From assembly GCA_051530055.1 (NCBI GenBank), contig CM121341.1, forward strand, positions 4,526,001 through 4,590,000: 64,000 nt of DNA, read 5' to 3'. Below the pieces are notes generated by a model. It searched no databases, was not told the DNA's origin, and saw only the letters and a list, made by a program, of their open reading frames with translations. Source of the DNA: Neoechinorhynchus agilis. Taxonomy: Eukaryota; Acanthocephala. Position numbers and translations under genes: made by a program. This document shows, one piece after another, positions 46,700-58,149 of the stretch (position 1 is its first letter; every line of letters begins with the position of its first letter).

Positions 46700-48010
46700 C
46701 TATTATGAGAAGCATCAGACGTTTTAGTTCTTTGGTTGATTCGGTTGTTAGTTGTCATTTGGATCAAAATTTTGCAAGAATTTTACATCCAGGTACCTGT
46801 CCTAACGCCAACCCTTTTCCTTTTTCAGCGAAGCTTGGGACCGTCCTTGGCGGAGTTAAAACAATCTCCAATTTTTCTTCTCACTGGCGCATTTTTCTCT
46901 CTCGAGAAAGGTTGCGGTTCCCTCGACAACCAATTTATTCTGTTTGATGCAATCCAACCACCGTTTCCTCGTCGGCGATTTCCCGTTATCTCCAGTCTCT
47001 CCGTCCGGGTGAAGAACTTGCCCGTCGCACATAGGAGACGTCTTAGTTCTTTGGTTGATTCGGTTGTTAGTTGTCATTTGGATCAAAATTTGGCAAGAAT
47101 TTTACATTCAGGTGCCTTTCCTAACGCCAACCCTTTTCCTTTTTCAGGCGGGCTTGGGATCGTCCTTGGCCGAGTTAAAACCATCTCCAATTTTTCTTCT
47201 CACGCATTTTTCTCTCTCTCGCGAGGTTGCGGTTCCCTCAACAACGAATTTATTCTGTTTGATGCAATCCAACCACCGTTTCCTCGTCGGCGATTTCCCG
47301 TTATCTCCAGTCTCTCCGTCCGGGTGAAGAACTTGCCCGTCGCACATAGGAGACGTCTTAGTTCTGTGGTTGATTCGGTTGTTAGTTGTCATTTGGATCA
47401 AAATTTGGCAAGAATTTTACATTCAGGTGCATTTCCTAACGCCAACCCTTTTCCTTTTTCAGGCGGGCTTGGGACCGTCCTTGGCCGAGTTAAAACAATC
47501 TCCAATTTTTCTTCTCACTGCATTTTTCTCTCTGGTTGGGTTTTTTTTGGTGTGTTTTGTGGGTTTGTTTTGTTTTGGGTGGTTGGTGGGGTTTGTTTCC
47601 AGGTGCATTTCCTAACGCCAACCCTTTTCCTTTTTCAGGCGGGCTTGGGACCGTCCTTGGCGGAGTTAAAACAATCTCCAATTTTTCTCACGCATTTTTC
47701 TCTCTCGAGAAAGGTTGCGGTTCCCTCAACAACGAATTTATTCTGTTTGATGCAATCTAACCACCGTTTCCTCGTCGGCGATTTCCCTTTATCTCCAATC
47801 TCTCCGTCCGGGTGAAGAACTTGCCCGTCGCACATAGGAGACGTCTTAGTTCTTTGGTTGATTCGGTTGTTAGTTGTCATTTGGATCAAAATTTGGCAAG
47901 AATTTTACATTCAGGTGCCTTTCCTAACGCCAACCCTCCTCGTTTTTCATCCGGGCTTGATACCGTCCCTGGCGGAGTTGAAACAATCTCCAATTTTTAT
48001 AATCACCAAA
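46700..48010. repeat. ~317-base satellite, ~4 units (first locus)
   Basis: The landmark GT(C/T)TTAGTTCT recurs near 46720, 47040, 47355 and 47843. Unit text includes CCTAACGCCAACCCTTTTCC, TTATTCTGTTTGATGCAATC, CCACCGTTTCCTCGTCGGCG and GTTGTTAGTTGTCATTTGGA. Near 47533-47601 one unit is interrupted by a ~68-base G/T-only stretch. Long open frames occur, but 317 is not a multiple of three and the frames switch, so I treat it as non-coding. It continues at 61.4 kb in the same orientation. Confidence 0.95.
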
Positions 48011-48559
48011 GAAAACAATTTTCATGTTTATTTTCCTTTCTTCCGTGTTATCTTGGTTGTTTGTGCGACCACACTTAGAAAGTTATTAATTGTTCTTGCG
48101 GAATTTTACTCTTAACGTCCCTTCGAGATATTGATTTGTTGTAATTTGCTGAAGGGTACGATATTTGGTTGAGAAATTTTACAATAAATGAATATCTCCG
48201 AGGGAGGTTAAGAGTAAAGTTGCGTTTTCTTCTTGGACGGTGGTGATTGTTTAAACGTTTGGTTGTTGTGTAAATGAAAGAGTTGCTTTCATTAAATTGT
48301 GTTAAAAAAAATTAATAGTTTATTTTACTGTAAAGAAATTATTTATTATAGTTTCAATTAGCGATGTTTAATTCAGAAATAGATTTATCTTGAAAATTTT
48401 CGGCTTTTTCGTTGGCCTTCTTTAGTCAATCGTTTTCAAGTTTTTTCAACTGTGAGATTCGAAATTGATCAGTGGTAAAATGGCCCAGCTCATCATATTC
48501 AAGAAAACTCCCTCTTGGTTGATAATTAATAAGAGAATGTTCATTTAAACTAAACGTCG
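48010..48559. other. No recognisable gene
   Basis: Sequence following the satellite. AT-rich, no coding motif. Confidence 0.5.
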
Positions 48560-49085
48560 CGATCTACAAACATAGCTCACGACGAAATCCTAAAAAATAA
48601 TAGACACCGAAACTTATTTGAACATTCTCAGATGGATACACCTTTACGGTTGCCTTCAATTTAGCGTCTAAATAGCGGATAATGTTCATTTTTTCTAGAG
48701 TAAAGCGGATAGGCTGCAATGATCGATTGCCCTTACAACCGATTCGCAACACGCAAAGGTCGACGAGTCGTCACTTACTCCGCAGTATTCAAAATGTTTC
48801 TCTAGTTGCATCTCATAGGAAGCCCACTCTTCTTTGGTCGGCAGAAAAGCCCTGAATCCCGTAATATTTTTGTCGTTCATATTGCTGGATTTGTGCTTGG
48901 CTTCCCGTATTGCTGGCTCGAGACGGCGGAATCAAGTAGAGCACTTAAATCCGAAGGATTTCTCAATTCGCTCGGTTTTTGTTTAGATGTAGTATCCACT
49001 CCAGAATCAGCGAGCTGTCCGGATGGCTTAAACTTGAAAACAATTGACTTAAGAAGGTCAACGAAAAGGCCGAAAATTTTCAAGA
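48560..49085 (-). mobile_element. Possible LTR-retrotransposon Gag fossil (Ty3/gypsy-like)
   Basis: A minus-strand stretch carries FLPTKEEWASYEMQLEKHFE, in the style of the N-terminal Gag region of Ty3/gypsy-type elements (F-x-P..E-W-x-x-Y-x-x-x-L..-F). It is a short, broken fragment with several breaks. No protease, polymerase or terminal repeats are visible nearby. It ends ~190 bases upstream of the valyl-tRNA synthetase start. A host-domesticated fragment cannot be excluded. Confidence 0.4.
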
Positions 49086-49277
49086 TAAATCTATTTCTGA
49101 ATCAAACATCGCTAATTGAAACTGAGTTTATTTTACGTTTGAAGCGTAGAAAATTCGATTGGTTTCGGTCGCGCGTTTCTTCAAATTTTTCTTCAATAAA
49201 AGAATAGTTTTCTTTTTCAATTATTTTGAATTTGTGTGTGTTCATTGTTGACGAAGTTTGTGTTTTTGAAGTTTTAG

Positions 49278-52200
49278 ATGGACTCTGGGACCAGTACACC
49301 GAAAACTGGTCGGCAGTTGAAAAAGCTAGAGAAACTCGCCAAATATAAGACAAAACAGAATGTTCAGGTTTTTGCAAAATCACCGAATTTAGCGCTGGAA
49401 AAGTGTGAACCGAAGACTCGTTTAGAGGTTTCGTTTGACATTGACGGTAAAAAGGATACATCACAGTTCCCCGATAGTTACGATCCCGAATACGTTGAAT
49501 CTGGTTGGTACTCTTGGTGGTATAAACAAGGTTTATTTTCTCCTGATCTAACCGATGATACCAATGATCGATTTGTGATGATAATGCCACCTCCAAATGT
49601 AACTGGCACTCTTCATTTGGGTCATGCGTTAACGTGTACTCTTGAAGATGCAATCGCTAGGTATTATCGGATGAAAGGTCGAAATGTTCTTTGGTTGCCT
49701 GGATGCGATCATGCCGGAATCGCTACTCAAGTCGTCGTTGAGAAATGGTTATCTAAAACCATTGGAAAGAGTCGGCACGATTTGGGCCGTGATGCTTTCG
49801 TTCAGAAGATTTTGGATTGGAAAGAAGAGAAAGGAGGAAAGATTTATGAACAGATAAAGTTAATGGGATCATCGTGTGATTGGTCTCGATCTGTATTCAC
49901 AATGGACTCCACAAGATCTTATGCCGTTCGAGAAGCGTTCATTCGTTTGTTTGAAAAAGGCGAGATCTATAGAGATCGCAGAATTGTGAACTGGTCTGTT
50001 GTTTTGAGATCAGTTATATCGGACATTGAGGTTGAAAAGGTTCAAATCGACGGGCGGACCCAGATCAGTGTTCCCGGCTATGATAGAAAAATCACGTTTG
50101 GAACCATGATCAAGTTTGCCTATGAACTTAAAGAAACTGATGGCGAAATTATCGTCGCTACTACTCGTCTTGAAACAATGTTAGGTGATGTCGCTATTGC
50201 TGTTCATCCAAAAGATCCTAGATATTTACATACTCATGGAAAACATGCTCGACATCCTTTTTTTAAAGATCGTGAACTTGTTGTGGTCGCTGATGAAAGT
50301 GTAGAGATTGATTTTGGAACGGGAGCTGTTAAAATCTCGCCTGGTCATGACCAAATGGACTTCGATATTGCCAAAAAATTCAATCTGCCCATATTTGGTT
50401 GTCTTGATGAGGACGGACGCATTTCTGAAGGATTTGGGAAGTTTTCAGGAATGAAGCGATTTGATGCAAGACGAGCGATTGAACAAGACTTAGCTCAAAT
50501 GGGGTTTATTCGTGGAGAAAAAGAAGAAATTGGAATGGTTCTTCCTGTGTGTAGTCGGTCAAAGGATATCATTGAACCTATGGTGAAGCCTCAATGGTTT
50601 CTAAAAATGGCTGATAGTTCAGCTGAGGCTAATCGGCTTATTCAGGAAGGCAACGTTATAAAGGTGCTTCCTGAAAAGTACAAGGCTGATTGTAATCGTC
50701 AATTGAGCAATCCTCGAGATTGGTGCTTATCCCGTCAGTTATGGTGGGGTCATCGAATCCCTGCCTATAAGGTGGCGATTGATCAGGACGAAGAACAGTG
50801 GTTCTGTGGGCATGACGAACATGATGTGAGGCGGAAATATCATTTATCCGGTGACGTTCAGTTGCAACAAGATGAAGATGTGCTGGATACGTGGTTTTCG
50901 TCTTCACTTCTACCATTTTCAGCCCTAGGATGGCCTTCTAATACAACTGATTTCAAGAAGTTTTTCCCTTCTAGCTTACTTGAGACTGGCCACGATATTT
51001 TATTCTTTTGGGTCATGCGAATGCTTATTATGAGCATGAAACTTTTAGATGGACAGATTCCTTTTAAAAAGGTAGGATTTTTCACTCTGATCAGAAAAAA
51101 AAGTAGACGACTCGCCTTATCAATCATTATAAAAATCGAAATGAATAATTACGGGCGATGTTTTTTTTCTAAGAGTATATTCATCACACATACAAGTCAC
51201 AAGATGAATTAATAAGTATAATAGTCGATTTGTATTGTGTTGTTTAGAAGTCTTCACCCGATAAAGAGTTTATTCCTGCTGGAGTTCCCCATTTTTTTAA
51301 CGACAAACGGACAGTTGTACCGATATTTTTTTTATTGTACCGAACTTTAGGTGTTTCTTCACGGTCTAATAAGAGATTCCCACGGTCGTAAGATGAGTAA
51401 GAGTCTTGGAAATATAATAGATCCAATAGACGTTATCAAAGGAACTAGCCTTGAGGTAAACAAATTGAAGATTAAACTGATCTTTACCGCTTCCATTAGA
51501 TACTTGGACAACATCTTCGTTTGTACAACCTCGACGACAAGGAACTTAAACGAGCGTTGCGTGAACAGAAAAACGACTTTCCGAATGGAATTCCACAATG
51601 TGGAACAGACGCACTTCGCTTCTCTTTCGCCGCATACTCATCACAGAGCACCGATATTAACCTCGACGTTCTACGAGTTCAAGGATATCGATTTTTCTGC
51701 AATAAAATGTGGAATGCTTTCAAGTTCTCAATGCCGTTTTTCTCTTCAACAATGCTAAGACCATTGACGAACGGAAATTGGCATCCGTTTGACTCCTGGA
51801 TCCTAAGTCGATTAAGTGCATGTGTGTTCGATTCCAATTGTGGTTTTGAACACTACGATTTCGCAAGAACATCAACGTCCATCTACAATTTCTTCTTGTA
51901 TGACCTTTGCGATCTCTACATTGAGTATAGCAAACCAGTCTTGTACGAAAAAAAGGACACAAAACGATATGATCTTCTGTCGAACATATTAACATTATGT
52001 TTTGATACCGTACTTAAGTTGGCTCACCCTTTGATGCCATATTTGACCGAAGAACTCTACCAGAGGATCCCTGGTGTTTCTAGCAGTATTTCGGTCACAT
52101 CGTACCCACGCATTGAAGACTTTGAAATGTATAATTGCCCACAAAGTGAGAAATTGGTGCAGTCTTTCAAAGAGTGTCTGCAGAAAATCAGAAGTTTTCG

Positions 52201-53104
52201 ATCCGTTTGTGAGATTCCACCTAAATTTAGAGTACTTGATCTCTGCCTTTTAAAACTCTTTTGTGAAATTCTATTGAGTCTTTCCATGCAATCAGAAAAA
52301 AAATATTTTAAAAAGTTTTCACTAATTTCCTTTCGCTGAAGCGAATATTTCTCATTTTTCTCAATTGGAATCCCATTCTTCGGCATAGACATTAAATAAG
52401 ACGTAAAAAAAGTCCGAAAAATTGCTGCTGGACGTTTCAAGGACGTGGTATCGACGACCTGGGCCCCATCCACCACCACCACCTTTTAAATTTTGACTTT
52501 TTCTTTATTAAAAGCCTTCGAAAAGGGAGACATTTCGAGGGAAACAATAGAACAGTGGGATTTATCGAATGTTTATTCTGTTTTTATCAAGTACTTTTGA
52601 TGCAAACAAACACTGAGCTGTGTAATTATAAATCTTAAGTCAAACTTCAAAACGGATTTTGATCTCTTGATGCCACAGATGATGCAGTTGGCAAAATGTG
52701 AGAAATGTGAAGTTCGCTCATATGATTTTAAGGACAATCACGAGTTCATTCCAATTGTTTTCTCCGATGGTCAAATCTATGTAAAATTGGAGGTTTGTTT
52801 TTCGCTTTAAACTTTCGAAAATGCTTATATAACGCATTTTAGGGCCAAGATGTGACGAAAATTAAGAACAAACTTAAATCAAAGGTATTGCAATTGAGTG
52901 ACCAAATGCTAAAATTAGAAGGAGAGATGAGAAAAGCGAACTACAAAGATCTTGTTCCGGATGACGTTCAAAAGTCAAATGACGAAAAGGTTCGTTCGGC
53001 TAACAGTAACTAATATCTTCTTTTGCTAATTTTTTTAGCTATTGACTCTCAAAGAACAATTTGATTATTTGTCATTGGCACTCGAGCGACTGTCTGTCGA
53101 TTGA
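49278..53104 (+). CDS. VARS1: Valyl-tRNA synthetase, cytosolic type, ~1000 aa
   Basis: Charges tRNA-Val for translation; class Ia. Exons: 49278-51071, 51351-51455, 51500-52231, ~52640-52792, 52843-52989, 53039-53104. The HIGH motif reads HLGHA (~113-117) within [16 protein letters not shown]. The editing (CP1) domain carries [19 protein letters not shown]. Signatures around W/C pairs include [13 protein letters not shown] and [13 protein letters not shown] is perfect at ~612-616 ([15 protein letters not shown]). The anticodon-binding domain includes [16 protein letters not shown] and [16 protein letters not shown]. The C-terminal tRNA-binding coiled coil ([20 protein letters not shown]) is typical of ValRS. 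The vertebrate N-terminal GST-like domain is absent. The junction across 52232-52639 is the least certain. GTTTTAG directly abuts the ATG. Confidence 0.96.
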
Positions 53105-53289
53105 TCCAAATTGGAATAAAGATATTGTTTCCTTAGAGAAATCGCTTTGTTTAAAGCAATTTTTGCTTTATATTGAGGATTGCATCAGGGTCCTAAATGC
53201 ATGACGATCCCTGGTTCCCGAATCAAAACGAAAACAATTAAATCCGTGTGCAATTTGTTTTAGATTGAATTGATCAAATGACTGATCCG

Positions 53290-53440
53290 AGTTGTTGATT
53301 TTGGATTGAGTCGTTTGGTACCGCGACGCGCAGGACCTGGTCAAGTAATAGTCCAAGAGATTGAGACTAATCACTGGTGATCCGAGATCATTCCTCCGGC
53401 TACAACCGTCCTTTCGACCATCAAAAATCAGGACGACACA
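53290..53440 (+). mobile_element. Retroelement C-terminal scrap
   Basis: Frames carry SKRLRLITGDPRS and the flank GTCCTTTCGACCATCAAAAA ... CAGGACGACAC, as at 28.6-28.8 kb. It is a degraded copy of the same family, in the ~500-base gap between VARS and N6AMT1. The rest of that gap shows no gene; an AATAAA at ~53115 probably serves VARS. Confidence 0.6.
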
Positions 53441-53605
53441 TTAAGAGTGATCCAGAGGAATGATTTAACATGTTATATAAATCCAAAATGACCCGCTTAT
53501 TTCAAATAACGAACAATGCCAGCAGCGTCCCTGATCACATGGGTTCGGTAATGCTTAGAAAATGAATCCCGTGTTTCTTTTGATAGTTTCTAGACACCGA
53601 CTAGG

Positions 53606-54199
53606 ATGAACCATAGCTTTGTTTATTCTCCATCCGATGATACGTATACGCTTGAAGATGCAGTTATCTCATCTTTTTGTCTAAAAGAAGAGTCTCTAAT
53701 AGCCATGGAGATGGGAATTGGATCTGGACGAATTAGTGCCGCTCTTCTTCAATCTCAAAGATTCGCAACCCTTCCTCGATTCCTAATCGGCATCGACGTA
53801 AACCCAGAAGCTTGCCTAATAGCTAAATATACGCTCAATGGATCAAACGATAGTACAATGTTGTTTGACATCGTATGTTCGGACTTGACCAGCGCTTTCC
53901 GTCCCACACGATTCGACATTGTAATGTTTAACCCGCCTTATGTTGAAACTGAAGATTGCGACGTCGTGAAAGACGAGTGCCGCAGTTGGGCTGGTGGAGC
54001 TCGAGGTCGAGTTGTGGTCGATTCCTTCATTAGTCGAATCCATGACTTTGTCGGAGGACAGTTGTTTCTTTTGACTGTGAGTCAGAATGAAGTGGAGGAC
54101 GTTTTGAAGTTCATGAAACAAAATCGGTTAATCGGATCTGTTGTACTTGAACGGAAAATGAATGAACATTATTACGTCATTAGAGCTATCGGTCAATAA
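53606..54199 (+). CDS. N6AMT1: HemK2/N6AMT1-type methyltransferase, 197 aa, single exon
   Basis: The catalytic subunit that, with TRMT112, methylates the Gln of the GGQ motif in release factor eRF1; histone H4 lysine methylation is also reported for the human protein. The fold is class I SAM-dependent. VYSPSDDTYTLEDA (6-19) matches the family's VYEPAEDTFL start. Motif I is EMGIGSG (35-41), the acidic residue is IGIDVNPEA (61-69), and the catalytic NPPY is at 109-112. AWAGG-like SWAGGARGRVVVD follows. The length is normal for the eukaryotic family (~210 aa), which lacks the bacterial N-terminal domain. TTTCTAG lies 13 bases before the ATG. Confidence 0.93.
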   Translation: MNHSFVYSPSDDTYTLEDAVISSFCLKEESLIAMEMGIGSGRISAALLQSQRFATLPRFLIGIDVNPEACLIAKYTLNGSNDSTMLFDIVCSDLTSAFRPTRFDIVMFNPPYVETEDCDVVKDECRSWAGGARGRVVVDSFISRIHDFVGGQLFLLTVSQNEVEDVLKFMKQNRLIGSVVLERKMNEHYYVIRAIGQ

Positions 54200-54329
54200 C
54201 GATTGCTTTTTGCGACAAAAAAATCCCGGATTTATTAGCGATGCAAACAACCAATTTCATGCACCTTCTATAAAACTATTCAATGTCTTGTTTTTTAAGG
54301 CAAAAGTTTTCTTGATATTTTTTCCATAC

Positions 54330-54545
54330 ACGGACACCCGCAGTCCACCGATTCATTGGTCTCAGAAGCGCTGGTCTGCGCTCAATGCCCCCCAAGACCG
54401 TACGGTAAGTTCCCCAGGAGGAGATGGGACTCTCATCAGAGGTATTTCGTCCTCTTTTTGGTTGTGGGTCATTAACGATAACGGATTCGAACCCCAACTG
54501 GTGGGATCTGGAGCATTAGTCCACTTAAAGACTACCACCGGCTGA
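54330..54545 (-). mobile_element. tRNA-derived SINE candidate
   Basis: On the minus strand a perfect RNA polymerase III B box (GGTTCGAATCC, 54493-54483) lies ~30 bases after an A-box-like TAGTCTTTAAGTGG (54534-54521). This is tRNA-like spacing, but no cloverleaf closes, so it is not a working tRNA gene. A ~150-base GC-richer body follows downstream (to ~54330). Only one copy is in the window, so family status is inferred. The flanks 54200-54330 and 54546-54956 show no gene. Confidence 0.5.
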
Positions 54546-54956
54546 GTCACATATGAAAATTCTAAAAAACGTTTTCTTGTTGATTTATTAGCTATCTTCT
54601 TTCATTTGTAGCTGAAATCGGGAAAATGTTTTCTAAAGCAAAAGTTTTCTTGTGAGAGCACAGGATCCAACGGACTCGATTGCCCCAAAAACCGAGCTCA
54701 ATGAACGGTATTCCATCTCTTTTCAAAACGGTTTTTTTAATCGAGATGACAGAAAAGGAAAAAAGAGGACGATTGCTAAGATCAACTTGTCCCTTTGAAA
54801 TTAGGTTTGGCACCGAAAAAAGGCGCTCTGAATTAATCTTGAACCTTAGGAGATGGTCGCAAAAATGTAACATTTTCCTCACTACTTAAGACGACCCTGT
54901 GATATAAACTTAAATCAATTTCGCCTTTACTGATCGATGTAGACCGTTCGAACGTT

Positions 54957-55309
54957 TCACGCCTTTCCTTGTTTGAACTCTTCTTCTACTTGCTTACGGT
55001 TTCGTTCATGAGGATGTAGTTTGTCTTGAAAGCAACCTAATCGACGGAACTTATTTGCAAGAAAGCTACGAAAATACCTTTGCAGTAGATCTCTCCGTCT
55101 TGATCTTTGTAAGTATGGAGAGTTAAACCAGTATTGCAGGTTTTGCATCGAAAACAAGCCTTGTGCCATTGCTATAAGGACGAGAGCTATTTGTGTTCAA
55201 AATAATCAGATCAACAAACGGAGCTACAGGCTGCAATCTTCTCAGCCGCATACACAGTTTTACCACATCGTGAGCACTTTTCGGTTGTTCCACCAAATTT
55301 TGGAGGCAT
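54957..55309 (-). CDS. Single-LIM CRP/MLP-like protein, 87 aa, three exons
   Basis: A cysteine-rich-protein type LIM adaptor of actin and muscle. Exons 55309-55220, 55171-55078 and 55036-54957 join in phase. The start is MPPKFGGTTEKCSRCGKTVY. The LIM zinc ligands follow the family spacing: C-x2-C-x17-H-x2-C (CSRC ... QWHKAC), then C-x2-C (CRCKTC) and, 17 residues on, CKGC with H as final ligand. The text KCSRCGKTVYAAEKI matches CRP (KCPKCGKSVYAAE). A short charged tail (RNRKQVEEEFKQGKA) ends the protein. The Gly-rich linker of CRPs is missing. CTCGTAG lies 2 bases before the ATG. Its promoter side faces the satellite at 55.6 kb. Confidence 0.9.
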
Positions 55310-55589
55310 CTCTACGAGAAGTGTTATGTGATGAAAGGAAGGTCTTACAATCTCCCACTATTTATCCTCTCTTCTCCCCCCCACACACAATTGCATCACG
55401 TAGCTTTTCCGTGAAAACGAGAGGAAATGTTTATCCTTTTGGGGTGCAAACAATCATAATGTTAAGTGGAAGGAAACGAGATGGAAGAGAGCTGCAGTGA
55501 CAGCACATGAGAAATCCAAAAGCCAGCATTTGGGCCTAGGATAATCGAACCAATCGTGGCTTTTTGACAGAAATAATCAAGACAAAATT

Positions 55590-57600
55590 TATCAGGCTCA
55601 TTCATCAGTCAGTTTTATCCAATGGCCAACAACGTTTTGTAGTGTTCTTGCAAAAGAAATTCGGGGAACCGCTGATAATACTTAGCCAACAAATAAACAG
55701 CTCAAAAATAGACGAATTCTTTTAAAAGAATTCCCACAGAAAATAAAATCATCAGTTAAAGTAATTGAAATCAGTGAGTTTTATCCAATGGCCACCAACG
55801 ATTTGTAGTGTTCTTGCAAAAGAAATTCGGGGAACCGCTGATAATACTTAGCCAACAAATAAACAGCTCAAAAATAGACGAATTCTTTTAATAGAATTCC
55901 CATAGAAAATAAAATCATCAGTTAAAGTAATTGAAATCAGTGAGTTTTATCCAATGGCCAACAACGTTTTCTAGTGTTCTTGCAAAAGAAATTCGGGGAA
56001 CCGCTGATAATACTTAGCCAACAAATAAACAGCTCAAAAATAGACGAATTCTTTTAATAGAATTCCCATAGAAAATAAAATCATCATTTAAAGTAATTGA
56101 AATCAGTGAGTTTTATCCAATGGCCACCAACGTTTTCTAGTGTTCTTGCAAAAGAAATTCGGGGAACCGCTGATAATACTTAGCCAACAAATAAACAGCT
56201 CAAAAATAGACGAATTCTTTTAATAGAATTCCCATAGAAAATAAAATCATCAGTTAAAGTAATTGAAATCAGTAGTTTTATCCAATGGCCAACAACGTTT
56301 TGTAGTGTTCTTGCAAAAGAAATTCGGGGAACCGCTGATAATACTTAGCCAACAAATAAACAGCTCAAAAATAGACGAATTCTTTTAATAGAATTCCCAT
56401 AGAAAATAAAATCATCAGTTAAAGTAATTGAAATCAGTGAGTTTTATCCAATGGCCAACAACGTTTTCTAGTGTTCTTGCAAAAGAAATTCGGGGAACCG
56501 CTGATAATACTTAGCCAACAAATAAACAGCTCAAAAATAGACGAATTCTTTTAATAGAATTCCCATAGAAAATAAAATCATCAGTTAAAGTAATTGAAAT
56601 CAGTGAGTTTTATCCAATGGCCACCAACGTTTTGTAGTGTTCTTGCAAAAGAAATTCGGGGAACCGCTGATAATACTTAGCCAACAAATAAACAGCTCAA
56701 AAATAGACGAATTCTTTTAATAGAATTCCCATAGAAAATAAAATCATCAGTTAAAGTAATTGAAATCAGTGAGTTTTATCCAATGGCCACCAACGTTTTC
56801 TAGTGTTCTTGCAAAAGAAATTCGGGGAACCGCTGATAATACTTAGCCAACAAATAAACAGCTCAAAAATAGACGAATTCTTTTAATAGAATTCCCATAG
56901 AAAATAAAATCATCATTTGGAGTAATTGAAAGAAACTCGGGGAACCGCTGATAATACTTAGCCAACAAATAAACAGCTCAAAAATAGACGAATTCTTTTA
57001 ATAGAATTCCCATAGAAAATAAAATCATCATTTGGAGTAATTGAAAGAAACTCGGGGAACCGCTGATAATACTTAGCCAACAAATAAACAGCTCAAAAAT
57101 AGACGAATTCTTTTAATAGAATTCCCATAGAAAATAAAATCATCATTTGGAGTAATTGAAAGAAACTCGGGGAACCGCTGATAATACTTAGCCAACAAAT
57201 AAACAGCTCAAAAATAGACGAATTCTTTTAATAGAATTCCCATAGAAAATAAAATCATCATTTGGAGTAATTGAAAGAAACTCGGGGAACCGCTGATAAT
57301 ACTTAGCCAACAAATAAACAGCTCAAAAATAGACGAATTCTTTTAATAGAATTCCCATAGAAAATAAAATCATCATTTGGAGTAATTGAAAGAAACTCGG
57401 GGAACCGCTGATAATACTTAGCCAACAAATAAACAGCTCAAAAATAGACGAATTCTTTTAATAGAATTCCCATAGAAAATAAAATCATCATTTGAAGACC
57501 GCTGACAATACTTTGCCAACAAATAAACAGCTCAAAAATAGACGGATTCTTTTAAAAGAATTCCCACAGAAAATAAAATCATCAGTTAAAGTAATTGAAA
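55590..57600. repeat. Two-tier satellite: eight 166-base units then five 115-base units
   Basis: TCCAATGGCC recurs at 55618, 55784, 55950, 56116, 56281, 56447, 56613 and 56779. After that CTCGGGGAAC recurs at 56936, 57051, 57166, 57281 and 57396, exactly 115 apart. The short unit is the long one lacking a ~51-base block (from TCAGTGAG through CTTGCAA). A last diverged long-type end closes at ~57600. Each unit has two EcoRI-like GAATTC words forming a palindrome around TTTTAATA; in the first unit the 20-base palindrome is perfect. Confidence 0.97.
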
Positions 57601-58149
57601 TCAGATTTGTTACTGATGTGTTGCTCCCAGCGAAGATGTTTTGGGAAGAAAATGTAAATTGGATTGCAATTGCACTCCGGCCGAGATAAATGGTGGTTCT
57701 TCGAAAGGTTTAAACAAAATAGCAAGCGAAAGTTAATTAATAATGTTGTAGCTTTGCATTCAATTCTTCAAAATCGTATCTTAGCCGCAAATCTTCAAAT
57801 CCTAGATATTTAAATAATAGTAACCTTAAATTCATTACACTGTGGTTCTTACAAAACAATTAATCGTATTTCACAGTTCTGTGAGCATTTTAAATCACAA
57901 CTTTCAATTATAAAGGACAAATCTATAATTTAGGAGGTAGCTTTCATATAGCGTCTTAACAGAGAAGATTCTGAAATAATTCTCTACACCTGATAATCTT
58001 TTGTAACAAAAAACCAGTTTTAAAGTGATTTGTATATTAATGATGTTAAAGAGTCTCTCTTCACTCAAAACGCGAAAATGGATTCCGCCGAACCATCAAC
58101 GCAAAAAAACATGAAAAAAACGGTTAATCGTCAAACAAATCGTAAATTG
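57601..58149. other. No recognisable gene
   Basis: AT-rich spacer between two repeat arrays, with no coding motif. Confidence 0.5.

Noticed and set aside
46736-47815. 359-residue open frame over the 317-base satellite
   Set aside because: The unit is not a multiple of three. The frame survives because units vary in length, and the same text is read in different frames in other units.
52640-53104. Separate prefoldin-like coiled-coil gene downstream of VARS
   Set aside because: The sequence matches the C-terminal tRNA-binding coiled coil of valyl-tRNA synthetase and joins the upstream exon in phase.
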